A stretch of 24,263 bases of DNA from an uncultured Eubacteriales bacterium. Its GTDB lineage: Bacteria; Bacillota; Clostridia; Christensenellales; Aristaeellaceae. How positions within the stretch are numbered: position 1 is the first letter of the stretch; each line of letters opens with the position of its first letter. Positions 7,215-14,550 of this stretch are shown piece after piece. A program made the position numbers and the translations under genes. The notes under the pieces are model-generated. The model did no database searches. It was not told where the DNA came from and saw nothing but the letters and a program-made list of their open reading frames with translations. The DNA lies in NCBI GenBank assembly GCA_902796115.1, contig CADBNX010000562.1, positions 1 to 24,263 on the forward strand, given 5' to 3'.

Positions 7215-8098
7215 TTTTCCCGGTCCCTTTCTCTTCCGGCAGGAAAAACACAGCGGCCGCACGCGCCGCAGGGAAGCAGGCCGCCGGTCGATACCGGAAG
7301 CACCGTTTCCTGGGCGTCGATCTGCGCACCGGGAGTCCTGCCGACGGTTTTTTCAAGCAGATTCCGCAGCACTGCCGGCTGAAGGCCGGTCGTATAGCTG
7401 TTCACAAAAAAGAACAGCGCATCCGGAGCCATCAGCGAGGCACATTCCGAAATCAATCCGTATAATTCGTTTTCAAGCTTCCATACTTCCCCGCCCGGGC
7501 CTCTTCCGTAGCTGGGAGGATCCATCACAAGCCCCTGATAAAGACTTCCGCGGCGTTTCTCCCTCCGGACAAAGGAGAGCGCATCCTCCGCGATGAAACG
7601 GAAACGGTCTTCGGGAAGCGCGTTCAGCGCGCGATTGTCCTTGGCCCAGGCAATCATCCCCCTGGCGGCATCCACATGGGTCACATGCGCCCCCGCGGCT
7701 GCACAGGCAATGCTGGCACATCCGGTATACGCAAAGAGGTTCAGAACGCGAACCTCCCGATGCGCATGCCCGATCATGCCGCGCATGGCATCCCAGTTCG
7801 CGGCTTGCTCCGGGAAGATCCCTGTGTGCTTGAAGCCCGTCGGATGAACATAGAATTTCAGATCCCGGTAATGCAACACCCATCGCTCCGGAAGCTTCGT
7901 GCCGAACGACCATTGCCCGCCGCCCCCGGAGGAACGGATATAGCGCCCGTCCGCTTTTTCCCAGAGGGCGGGATCAGCCTTCGGCCAGATGACCTGCGGA
8001 TCGGGACGGTCCAGGATCACCCGCCCCCAGCGCTCCAGTTTTGCGCCGTCCCCGGTATCCAGAACCTCATACTCATTCCATTGATCGGATACGTACAT
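7211..8098 (-). CDS. RlmI/RlmK-like class I SAM-dependent methyltransferase
   Basis: A 295-residue methyltransferase resembling the catalytic half of the COG1092 RlmI/RlmK group of 23S rRNA methyltransferases, without the N-terminal PUA domain. Motifs: GIFPEQAANWDAM; the SAM-binding segment VLNLFAYTGCASIACAAAGA; HVDAARGMIAWAKDN; and the catalytic-loop MDPPSYGRG. The C-terminus has a small cysteine cluster (LPCGACGRC). The start at 8098 has GAGGT about 6 bases upstream and lies downstream of the promoter at 8175-8203; the open frame extends back to 8206, which overlaps the promoter. It is first in the RNA-modification operon. An RNA substrate is inferred from family and neighbours. Confidence 0.87.
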   Translation of the reverse strand: MYVSDQWNEYEVLDTGDGAKLERWGRVILDRPDPQVIWPKADPALWEKADGRYIRSSGGGGQWSFGTKLPERWVLHYRDLKFYVHPTGFKHTGIFPEQAANWDAMRGMIGHAHREVRVLNLFAYTGCASIACAAAGAHVTHVDAARGMIAWAKDNRALNALPEDRFRFIAEDALSFVRREKRRGSLYQGLVMDPPSYGRGPGGEVWKLENELYGLISECASLMAPDALFFFVNSYTTGLQPAVLRNLLEKTVGRTPGAQIDAQETVLPVSTGGLLPCGACGRCVFPAGRERDREK

Positions 8099-8111
8099 GA
8101 CAGACCTCATG

Positions 8112-8151
8112 AATCGGACTTGCATTCGGGAGGCGCTCCCGCAAATCGGAC
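8112..8151 (-). other. Hairpin with flanking direct repeat in the methyltransferase mRNA leader
   Basis: Inside the predicted 5' leader (about 8168 to 8099), CGGGAG-GCG-CTCCCG (8127-8141) is a perfect 6-bp stem, extendable by a TTG/CAA pair across a 4-base bulge. It is flanked by an 8-base direct repeat AATCGGAC at 8112-8119 and 8144-8151. It is not followed by a U-tract. It may be a leader structure or a protein-binding site; no known riboswitch is recognised. Confidence 0.35.
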
Positions 8152-8174
8152 AGGAGCCCTTCCATGCCGGAAAG

Positions 8175-8203
8175 AGTATATCACGGATGAGGGAAAACCT
8201 CAA
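8175..8203 (-). promoter_or_regulatory. Promoter of the methyltransferase-rluA-tgt operon
   Basis: Read on the - strand: TTGAGG (8203-8198), 17-base spacer, TATACT (8180-8175). It diverges from the apbE-rnf promoter at 8248-8276, with the two -35 boxes 44 bases apart. Confidence 0.82.
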
Positions 8204-8247
8204 CACTTCCGCCGGAAAGTCAGTCCCTCTTTTTTCGGCAAATAAGG

Positions 8248-8276
8248 TTGAACTGCCCCTGTTTTTTTGGTATACT
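8248..8276 (+). promoter_or_regulatory. Promoter of the apbE-rnf operon
   Basis: TTGAAC (8248-8253), 17-base spacer, TATACT (8271-8276). Transcription is expected near 8283. This excludes the in-frame ATGs at 8097 and 8187 as apbE starts, because they lie upstream of the transcript. The leader of about 90 bases contains a small stem (AACCG...CGGTT) but no FMN riboswitch core. Confidence 0.82.
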
Positions 8277-8360
8277 CTGTATGCTGTCCCTGCTGCGGCT
8301 CAGCATTGGATAACCGACGCTCCGGTTTTGCTGCCGGGGCGTACGCGGACTGCCATCCGG

Positions 8361-8375
8361 GGGAGGATTCGGATC
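8361..8375 (+). promoter_or_regulatory. Strong ribosome binding site facing an ATC codon
   Basis: GGGAGG (8361-8366) is followed after 6 bases by ATC (8373-8375), then ACG AAA AAA CGG, which encodes the positively charged head of a signal peptide. No ATG, GTG or TTG lies at usable spacing. The other candidate codons are ATT at 8367 and ACG at 8376. Confidence 0.6.
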
Positions 8376-9422
8376 ACGAAAAAACGGCTCTGTCTGATAC
8401 TGGTTTTTTTGTTCGCGGCGCTTTTGCCGATTCCCTTGCCCGGCAGGCCTGTGTATGGAAAATACACCGCGCAGTTTTATGACGTGTTTGATACCTTTGT
8501 CGCCGTCACGGCCTACGCGGAAAGCGAGGAACAGTTCAATGAGGCGTATGAGGCGGCAAGAGAACTGTTTCTGAGGTATCACAAAATCTATGACGGCTAT
8601 CACGCGTGGGGAGAACTGGGCAATCTGTACCGGATGAATCAGACGGCACCGGCAGAACCGTGCAGGGTGGAGCGGGAGATGATCGACCTGCTCCTCTGGG
8701 CAAAGGCGAATCAGCCGATCGGAAGGATGCGGGTCAATATCGCATTGGGCAGTGTTCTGTCCATCTGGCACAGCTTCCGGGAGGAAGGACTGCGCGTGCC
8801 GGCAATGGCGGATCTGCGCCGCGCGGCGGAACACACGGATTTTGACAGCATCCGGATCGATGCGGAGAAATGCGAAGTGTTCTATACGGATCCGGAATGC
8901 CGGGTGGACCTGGGCGCGGTCGCGAAGGGATACACCGCGGAACGCGCCGCGGAAGTGCTGGAGAAATACGGACTGACGTCCTATCTGATCAATGCGGGCG
9001 GCAATGTGCGATGCGGAGCGGCGCCTAAGGACGGACGGAAGCACTGGGGGATCGCCATCCAGAATCCGTTTCTTTCGGAAGAATGGATGGACGTGGTGTA
9101 TACACAGGAGATGTCCGTCGTTACCAGCGGGGATTATCAGCGTTTCTATACGGTGGACGGAGTCAGGTACCATCACATCATCGATCCGGATACGCTGATG
9201 CCTTCGGACCATATGCGCCAGGTGACCGTGGTCTGCCGGGATTCCGCGCTTGCCGATCTGCTTTCCACGGCGCTGTTCAATCTGAGCCCGGAGGACGGAT
9301 GGGAACTGGCGGCGGCGCTTGAAGGGACAGAAGCATACTGGGTGCTGAAGGACGGAAGCGTCCTGTATACGCCCGGGATGAAGAACATGCTTCAGTCGAA
9401 CGGCGCTTCTTCATCTGACTGA
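8373..9422 (+). CDS. apbE: FAD:protein FMN transferase (ApbE)
   Basis: Transfers FMN from FAD to a threonine of target proteins on the outer side of the membrane; here the likely clients are RnfG and RnfD. From the proposed start the protein is about 349 residues: a charged head (TKKRL), a hydrophobic signal/anchor (CLILVFLFAALL), then the ApbE fold with YDVFDTFVAVTAY, YRMNQ, VNIALGSVL, VDLGAVAKGYTAERAAEVL, YLINAGGNVRCG, VVTSGDYQRFY and YHHIIDPDTLMPS, the last three being flavin- and Mg2+-site regions. The start is unusual: the only good Shine-Dalgarno sequence faces ATC. TTG at 8328 is an alternative but has no Shine-Dalgarno sequence and would add an arginine-rich stretch before the signal. 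It is the first gene of the rnf operon; the next gene begins 24 bases after the stop. Confidence 0.9.
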   Translation: MTKKRLCLILVFLFAALLPIPLPGRPVYGKYTAQFYDVFDTFVAVTAYAESEEQFNEAYEAARELFLRYHKIYDGYHAWGELGNLYRMNQTAPAEPCRVEREMIDLLLWAKANQPIGRMRVNIALGSVLSIWHSFREEGLRVPAMADLRRAAEHTDFDSIRIDAEKCEVFYTDPECRVDLGAVAKGYTAERAAEVLEKYGLTSYLINAGGNVRCGAAPKDGRKHWGIAIQNPFLSEEWMDVVYTQEMSVVTSGDYQRFYTVDGVRYHHIIDPDTLMPSDHMRQVTVVCRDSALADLLSTALFNLSPEDGWELAAALEGTEAYWVLKDGSVLYTPGMKNMLQSNGASSSD

Positions 9423-9446
9423 TCTGAGGGATCGGAGGTTACAGCT

Positions 9447-10052
9447 TTGTCGTTGGTCCGGCTGGATGAAATCGATGAGAGCACACCGCCGTCTGCGGTA
9501 TGTCTCGGCACATTCGACGGGGTGCATCTCGGGCATCGGAAACTGATTTCGGCGGCGGTGAGAGCCGCAGCTGCGAAAGACCTGCTTCCGGCCGCGTTTA
9601 CGTTTGAAATGCCTCCCGCTTTCTGCTTCCGTCCGGCCGCGTGCGAGACCGTGCTGACTCCGATCCGGGAAAAAGCGCGGCTGATGGAAGCGTGCGGCAT
9701 CAGAAGGGTCTTTTATCCCGGCGATGCGCGGGAAGTACTGAAGATGAGCTGCGAGGCCTTCTTTCGCGGGATCCTCCTGGAAAAACTGCACGCGCGCCAT
9801 ATCGTGATCGGTTTTCATTACACCTTCGGGAAAGGCGCTTCCGGGAACGCGGACACGATGCGTGCCTTTTGCGCCGAAGCGGGCGTGGGGCTGGACGTGA
9901 TCAGCCCGGTGTATTCCGGGGAAGGCATCCTGATTTCAAGCACCGCGATCCGGCAGGCGCTGCGCCGGGGCGACCGGAGCGCCGCGGAAAGCATGCTCGG
10001 ATCCGAACTGACGGAAAGAGAAATCCATTTGCTGGGAGGGACGGAGAATTGA
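9447..10052 (+). CDS. Single-domain FAD synthetase (RibF N-terminal module only)
   Basis: FMN adenylyltransferase: ATP + FMN to FAD + PPi, cytosolic. The 201-residue protein has the nucleotidyltransferase signatures of RibF: CLGTFDGVHLGHRKL (Gly21-His30), FTFEMPP, the segment around IVIGFHYTFGKGASG, and ISSTAIRQAL (163-172). It stops 32 residues later, so the roughly 120-residue riboflavin-kinase domain of bifunctional RibF (about 310 residues) is absent. There is no frameshift remnant; the stop overlaps the next start. Translation begins at TTG 9447, 8 bases after GGAGG (9434-9438). Placement between apbE and rnfG suggests it supplies FAD for flavinylation. A full RibF elsewhere would still be needed to make FMN. 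Confidence 0.85.
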   Translation: MSLVRLDEIDESTPPSAVCLGTFDGVHLGHRKLISAAVRAAAAKDLLPAAFTFEMPPAFCFRPAACETVLTPIREKARLMEACGIRRVFYPGDAREVLKMSCEAFFRGILLEKLHARHIVIGFHYTFGKGASGNADTMRAFCAEAGVGLDVISPVYSGEGILISSTAIRQALRRGDRSAAESMLGSELTEREIHLLGGTEN

Positions 10053-10621
10053 GAAAGCATTTGCCGGCCTGGGCGATCCTGACCCTGATCGGGCTGATCG
10101 CGGCACTGTGTCTGGGCGCGGTATATGAACTGACGCGCGAACCCATCGCCAGAAGAACCGCGGAAGAAGCCGAGCGGACCCGGAAGCAGCTGGTGCCGAA
10201 AGCCGCTTCCTTTGAGGAAGCGGAATACGAAGGCCTGGACTCCCTGTTTCTTGCGAAGAACGAGGACGGGGAAACGGTGGGCTACGTCGGAAAAACGACC
10301 GTACAGGGATTCGGCGGTGAAATCGAGGTGAGCGTCGGCCTGAACGGAGAAGGGCTCCTGAGCGGGATCAGTGTGGGCGGAGAACACTTTTCCGAAACGG
10401 CGGGACTCGGCGCGAGAGCGAAGGACGCCGGCTTTACCGATCAGTTCGGGGGAAAGACGCTGCCCGTCGCCACCCGTGCGAACGGCGGCGAGATCGACGC
10501 GCTGACCGCGTCCACCATCACCTCGAACGCGGTGGTGCGGGCTGTCAACGCGGCCGGCAGCGCGATCGCGGGTTTTGCCGGCATTGAAAGCGATACAGAA
10601 GGCGATGACGCGCAGCCGTAG
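10049..10621 (+). CDS. rnfG: Rnf complex subunit G (flavinylated electron carrier)
   Basis: Electron-transfer subunit of the Rnf ferredoxin:NAD+ oxidoreductase, membrane-anchored with an outward FMN domain. 190 residues: an N-terminal membrane helix (WAILTLIGLIAALCLGAVY), VGYVGKTTVQGFGGEIEVSVGLN, a GISVGGEHFSETAGLGARA region, and the flavin acceptor motif Asp150-A-L-Thr153-A-S-Thr156 followed by ITSNAVVRAVNAA. Thr156 is the expected ester-linked FMN site; the family form is usually SGAT at this place. It starts at TTG 10049, 8 bases after GGGAGGG, overlapping the previous stop by 4 bases. In most Rnf operons rnfG lies between rnfD and rnfE; here it is upstream of rnfC and absent from the usual slot. 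Confidence 0.9.
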   Translation: MRKHLPAWAILTLIGLIAALCLGAVYELTREPIARRTAEEAERTRKQLVPKAASFEEAEYEGLDSLFLAKNEDGETVGYVGKTTVQGFGGEIEVSVGLNGEGLLSGISVGGEHFSETAGLGARAKDAGFTDQFGGKTLPVATRANGGEIDALTASTITSNAVVRAVNAAGSAIAGFAGIESDTEGDDAQP

Positions 10622-11003
10622 GAGGAAACTGATCGCGGCGTCAGTCCTTGCGTGCGTCTGCCTCCTCTGCGTGCTTTTGCTGCGTCCGGCGGGGAAAGGC
10701 GGAAAACCGCGGGCTGTCGAGATATATCTGAACGGCAGTCTGTACGGGACGTACGCGTGGGAACCCGGAAATACCGTCGAAGTCAGACAGGACGGGGGAA
10801 AAGTGAACGTCATCAGGATGACGGACGGCGGGTTTGAGATGCAGGAGGCGACATGCCCGAATCAGGACTGCGTCAGACAGGGAGAAGTGACGGCGGAGAA
10901 TGCTTCCCGGCGTGCGCTCGGGAACCGTGTCATCTGTCTTCCGAACCGGGTGGAAGTGCGGCTGATTCTGGATGAAAACGAAACCGGGATACCGGATGCA
11001 TGA
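10605..11003 (+). CDS. Membrane-anchored NusG domain II protein
   Basis: A 132-residue protein: an Arg-rich head (TRSRRRK), a membrane helix (about residues 9-26), then a NusG_II-type beta domain outside the membrane: AVEIYLNGSLYGTYAW, then TCPNQDCVRQGEV and VICLPNRVEVRL. Three cysteines (84, 89, 111) lie where this family usually has them. NusG_II proteins of this sort commonly occur beside ApbE/FMN-binding/Rnf genes in Clostridia, but their function is not established. The ATG at 10605 overlaps the end of rnfG by 17 bases; its Shine-Dalgarno sequence is close (AGAAGG, 2 bases away), so the exact start is somewhat uncertain. It has no link to transcription factor NusG beyond the domain name. 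Confidence 0.83.
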   Translation: MTRSRRRKLIAASVLACVCLLCVLLLRPAGKGGKPRAVEIYLNGSLYGTYAWEPGNTVEVRQDGGKVNVIRMTDGGFEMQEATCPNQDCVRQGEVTAENASRRALGNRVICLPNRVEVRLILDENETGIPDA

Positions 11004-11039
11004 TACAGCAAAGACCAAACGGCAAAGGTGGGATCAGAA

Positions 11040-12374
11040 TTGAAAGCAACGTTTCGCGGCGGGGTGCATCCGTCTCACACAAGCAAGCGCCCGACGCAGA
11101 GCAGTCCGATTCGCGAGTATGTGTCGGATACGGTGAAAATCATCATGAACATGAATATCGGGGCGCCCGCGGTTCCCTGCGTCAAAAAAGGCGACAGCGT
11201 GAAGCTGGGGCAGGTGATCGGCGAAGCTTCCGGGTTCATGAGCGTTCCGGTGCATGCCAGCGTTTCCGGAACCGTGCTCTCGGTGGAGCCGATCCCGTAT
11301 CTGGGCGAGGGACCTGCGGTTTGTGTTACGATTGAAAACGATTTCCGGGACGAATGGGTGGAACTGGAACCCCTCGGAAACGTGGAGCACGCGGATACGG
11401 AGAAAATCATTCCGGCGATCCAGCGCGCGGGCATCTGCGGAATGGGCGGTGCGAGCTTTCCGACGCACGTCAAATTAAGCCTGAAACCGGATCAGCACTG
11501 CGACACGATTATCGTGAACGGCGCGGAATGCGAAACCAGCCTGACCGCGGATCACAGGCTGATGGTGGAGAACGGAAACCGGATCGTGGACGGCCTTCGC
11601 GCGGTGATGCGGGCCCTGAAGGTGGAAAACGGCGTCATCGCGATCGAGGACAACAAACCGGACGCGGTCCGCGCCATGGCGGAAGCGGCCAAGGGACGCA
11701 TCGGCGTAAGGGTCCAGGTGCTGAAGACCAAGTATCCGCAGGGCGGTGAAAAGCAGCTGATCCAGGCGGTGACCGGACGGGAAGTGCCCAGCGGCGGGCT
11801 GCCGATCCATGTGAATACGGTGGTATTGAATGTGGGCACCTGCGCGGCGATCGCGGATGCGGTGATCGACGGCAAACCGCTGATCAGCCGGGTGACCACG
11901 GTGACGGGGTGCGTGCGGAAACCTTCCAATCTGCGCCTGCGTATCGGTACGATCACCGAGGACATCATCGGCGAATGCGGCGGATTCTCGGAAGAACCCG
12001 GAAAAATCATCTTCGGCGGCGGCATGACCGGCATCCCACTCCCGAATACGGGCATCCCGATGGCGAAATCCACAAACGGGATCGTCGTTTTCAACCGCAG
12101 GGAAGCGGTGAGCGTGGAGGAAGGCCCCTGCATCCGGTGCGGAAAATGCGTCGCGGTATGTCCGATCGGGCTGAATCCGTACCAGATCAAAGTGGCCGCG
12201 GACGCGGATGATCTGGAAAAGGCGAAAGCGCTCCGGGTGATGGACTGCGTGCTCTGCGGAAGCTGTTCATGGGTATGTCCCTCGCGCCGCTGGCTGACAG
12301 CGTCGTTCAAAATGGCAAAAACCAAGATTGCCATGCAGGCCAGAAGAGCACAGCAAGGAGGCAGCGGAAAATGA
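11040..12374 (+). CDS. rnfC: Rnf complex subunit C (NADH-side, FMN and 4Fe-4S)
   Basis: Peripheral cytosolic subunit of Rnf that exchanges electrons with NAD(H). 444 residues: the RnfC head FRGGVHPSH...REY, a barrel-sandwich stretch (VKKGDSVKLGQVIGE...VPVHASVSGTV), the complex I 51-kDa-like FMN/NADH fold (GICGMGGASFPTHVKL, IIVNGAECE, KYPQGGEKQLI), and two 4Fe-4S sites CIRCGKCVAVCP and CVLCGSCSWVCPSRR. The family's ECEPYLTADHR appears here as ECETSLTADHR. The TTG at 11040 lies 7 bases after AAGGTGGG and gives an RnfC-like N-terminus; GTG at 11028 overlaps that Shine-Dalgarno sequence. The stop overlaps rnfD by 4 bases. Confidence 0.94.
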   Translation: MKATFRGGVHPSHTSKRPTQSSPIREYVSDTVKIIMNMNIGAPAVPCVKKGDSVKLGQVIGEASGFMSVPVHASVSGTVLSVEPIPYLGEGPAVCVTIENDFRDEWVELEPLGNVEHADTEKIIPAIQRAGICGMGGASFPTHVKLSLKPDQHCDTIIVNGAECETSLTADHRLMVENGNRIVDGLRAVMRALKVENGVIAIEDNKPDAVRAMAEAAKGRIGVRVQVLKTKYPQGGEKQLIQAVTGREVPSGGLPIHVNTVVLNVGTCAAIADAVIDGKPLISRVTTVTGCVRKPSNLRLRIGTITEDIIGECGGFSEEPGKIIFGGGMTGIPLPNTGIPMAKSTNGIVVFNRREAVSVEEGPCIRCGKCVAVCPIGLNPYQIKVAADADDLEKAKALRVMDCVLCGSCSWVCPSRRWLTASFKMAKTKIAMQARRAQQGGSGK

Positions 12375-13315
12375 GTATGATTCTTTCCACGGCACCGCAT
12401 ATCCGCACCGCGAAAAACACGCCCCGGCTGATGGGCGGCGTGCTGATCGCGCTTGCTCCGTGTGCGGCGGCCGGAATCTGCTACTGGGGATTGCGCGCGG
12501 CGCTGATCCTGCTGGTGTCGACCGCTTCCGCGGTGCTTGCGGAATACCTGTGGCAGGTGCTGACGCACCGGACCGTCCGCATCGGAGACTGCTCCGCGGC
12601 GGTTACGGGACTGCTGCTCGGGCTTACGGTGTCTCCGGCAGTGCCGTGGTGGAGCGTGATGATCGGGTCCATGTTTGCGATCATCGTGGTGAAGCAGCTC
12701 TTCGGCGGCATCGGAGACAATTTCCTGAACCCGGCACTGGCCGCAAGAGCCGTCCTGCTCGCGTCATGGCCCGCCCATCTGACGGCGCATATCCGGACAG
12801 GCTTCACCCTAAGCCTTGCGGCGGACGCGGTGACAGCCCCTACTCCGCTTACTTCCGGAAACGCGACGATCATGGAACTGATGAGCGGCAATGTGCCCGG
12901 CGCGATCGGAGAGACCTGCAAGATCGCGATCCTGATCGGTTTCGTTTTTTTGCTTCTGACCGGAACCGTCTCCTGGCGCATCCCCTGCGTCACGGTGCTG
13001 ACGGCGTTCGTTTTTTCCTGGCTTTTCAATATCAGCGGAGGCGCGCAGCAGGCGCTCATTCAGGTGCTTGAAGGCGGCATCCTTTTCGGCGCGGTGTACA
13101 TGGCTACGGATTACGCGACAAGCCCGATGACTTCCGCGGCCCAGATGATCTACGCGTTCGGCATCGGCCTGATCACCGTGCTCATCCGCAGGTTCGGCGC
13201 CTACCCGGAAGGGGTCACGTATGCGATCCTGCTGATGAACATCGCATCTCCGCTGCTGGACCGTTTCATTCCGCAGAGAGTGTACGGACACGGGAAAAAA
13301 GGCAAGGAGGTTTGA
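12371..13315 (+). CDS. rnfD: Rnf complex subunit D (membrane, flavinylated)
   Basis: Integral membrane subunit of the Na+/H+-translocating Rnf complex, homologous to NqrB. 314 residues with about nine or ten hydrophobic segments; FGGIGDNFLNPALAARAVLL is diagnostic. The FMN acceptor motif is Asp152-A-V-Thr155-A-P-Thr158, then PLTSGN. Thr158 occupies the covalent FMN position, but the usual Gly-Ala pair is Ala-Pro. The ATG at 12371 overlaps the rnfC stop (ATGA), with AAGGAGG 9 bases upstream. Downstream is rnfE directly, with no rnfG between. Confidence 0.93.
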   Translation: MSMILSTAPHIRTAKNTPRLMGGVLIALAPCAAAGICYWGLRAALILLVSTASAVLAEYLWQVLTHRTVRIGDCSAAVTGLLLGLTVSPAVPWWSVMIGSMFAIIVVKQLFGGIGDNFLNPALAARAVLLASWPAHLTAHIRTGFTLSLAADAVTAPTPLTSGNATIMELMSGNVPGAIGETCKIAILIGFVFLLLTGTVSWRIPCVTVLTAFVFSWLFNISGGAQQALIQVLEGGILFGAVYMATDYATSPMTSAAQMIYAFGIGLITVLIRRFGAYPEGVTYAILLMNIASPLLDRFIPQRVYGHGKKGKEV

Positions 13316-13323
13316 AGAGGGCC

Positions 13324-13962
13324 ATGTCTGAACAGAAAAAAAGCCTGCGAACCGTTTTCATGAACGGCATCCTGAACGAGAACCCGACCTTCCGGCTGGT
13401 GCTCGGGACCTGCCCGACCCTGGCCGTGACGACAAGCGCGGTCAACGGGCTGGGAATGGGATTGTCCGTAACCTTCGTGCTGACCTGCTCCAACATTGTG
13501 ATTTCCCTGCTGCGGAAGGCGATTCCGGATAAGGTGCGCATCCCGTCCTTCATCGTGGTGATCGCCGCGTTTGTCACCATGCTGCAGCTGCTGCTGCACG
13601 CGTTCGTGCCGTCGCTGTACGACGCGCTCGGAATCTTCCTGCCGCTGATCGTGGTCAACTGCATCATTCTGGCGAGGGCTGAGGCGTTCGCGAGCAAGAA
13701 CCCCGTGCTTTCCTCCGCGGTGGACGGGATCGGGATGGGGATCGGCTTTACCCTGGCGCTGACGCTGATCGGATGCATCCGGGAGCTGATCGGGACCGGG
13801 AAGATTTTCGGGTTCGCTCTGCTCGGCGCGTCCTATGAGCCGATGCTGATCTTTGTGCTCGCTTCCGGAGGATTCCTGACCTTCGGACTGCTGCTGGGCA
13901 TCATCAACGCGATCACGGCGTTCCGCGCGGGACGAAAGGAGAGGGGAGGCGAGAGAGCATGA
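13324..13962 (+). CDS. rnfE: Rnf complex subunit E (integral membrane)
   Basis: Membrane subunit homologous to NqrD, one of the pair (with RnfA) thought to hold the intramembrane Fe-S cluster and form the ion path. 212 residues, six predicted helices, with the signature FMNGILNENPTFRLVLGTCPTLAVTT; the Cys in LGTCPTLAV and the one in IVVNCIIL are the candidate cluster ligands. ATG 13324 is preferred. An in-frame TTG at 13312 overlaps the rnfD stop but sits 1 base from the AAGGAGG, too close to use. The stop overlaps the rnfA start by 4 bases. Confidence 0.92.
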   Translation: MSEQKKSLRTVFMNGILNENPTFRLVLGTCPTLAVTTSAVNGLGMGLSVTFVLTCSNIVISLLRKAIPDKVRIPSFIVVIAAFVTMLQLLLHAFVPSLYDALGIFLPLIVVNCIILARAEAFASKNPVLSSAVDGIGMGIGFTLALTLIGCIRELIGTGKIFGFALLGASYEPMLIFVLASGGFLTFGLLLGIINAITAFRAGRKERGGERA

Positions 13963-14537
13963 CGACAAATGTGTTTCTGTTTCTGATCAGCTGCGTTCTG
14001 ACCAACAACTTCATTTTTTCCCGCTTTCTCGGATGCTGCCCGTTCCTGGGTGTGTCCGGAAAGGTTGCCACCTCGGTCAGCATGGGGCTCGCGGTGACAT
14101 TCGTGATGACGCTCGCGTCCTTCGTATGCTGGATCGTGTACAACTGGATCCTGGTGCCGCTGGAAATCACGTTTATGAATACGATCGCGTCCATCCTGGT
14201 GATCGCGGCGCTGGTGCAGTTCGTGGAAATGTTCCTGAAAAAAGCGAGCCCGTCCCTGTACAGCGCGCTGGGCATTTATCTGCCCCTCATCACCACAAAC
14301 TGCGCCGTGCTGGGCGTGACGACGCTGAATGTGAACAATCAGTACGGTCTGCTGCAGAGTGTCCTTAACGGAACCTTCAGCGCGATCGGCTTCCTGCTGG
14401 CCATTGTGCTGATGGCAGGCGTGCGGGAAAGACTGGAAACCAGCAAGATCCCTGAATGCATGAAAGGATTTCCGATCACCCTGGTGAGCGCCGGGCTGAT
14501 GGCGATCGCCTTCATGGGGTTCAGCGGAATGGTGTAA
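13959..14537 (+). CDS. rnfA: Rnf complex subunit A (integral membrane)
   Basis: NqrE homologue, partner of RnfE in the membrane core. 192 residues, six helices: FLFLISCVLTNNFIFSRFLGCCPFLGVSGK at the start (only part of the conserved head), then VEMFLKKASPSLYSALGIYLPLITTNCAVLGV. The Cys in LGCCPFLG and in TTNCAVLG correspond to the expected intramembrane 2Fe-2S ligands. The ATG at 13959 overlaps the rnfE stop, with an AGGAGAGGGGAGG-like purine run upstream. It is followed by rnfB after 13 bases. Confidence 0.94.
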   Translation: MTTNVFLFLISCVLTNNFIFSRFLGCCPFLGVSGKVATSVSMGLAVTFVMTLASFVCWIVYNWILVPLEITFMNTIASILVIAALVQFVEMFLKKASPSLYSALGIYLPLITTNCAVLGVTTLNVNNQYGLLQSVLNGTFSAIGFLLAIVLMAGVRERLETSKIPECMKGFPITLVSAGLMAIAFMGFSGMV

Positions 14538-14550
14538 CGGGGGAAGTGCC

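Noticed and set aside
8281..8313. Ten-codon leader peptide ORF (MLSLLRLSIG) near the apbE transcript start
   Set aside because: Its ATG lies at or before the predicted +1 and has no ribosome binding site.
8283..8372. Possible FMN riboswitch in the apbE leader
   Set aside because: The leader is about 90 bases and shows only a small stem; the conserved multi-helix FMN aptamer core is not present.
9447..10052. FAD synthetase as a broken bifunctional RibF pseudogene
   Set aside because: The nucleotidyltransferase motifs are intact, the stop is coupled to the rnfG start, and no flavokinase remnant follows in any frame that I can see.
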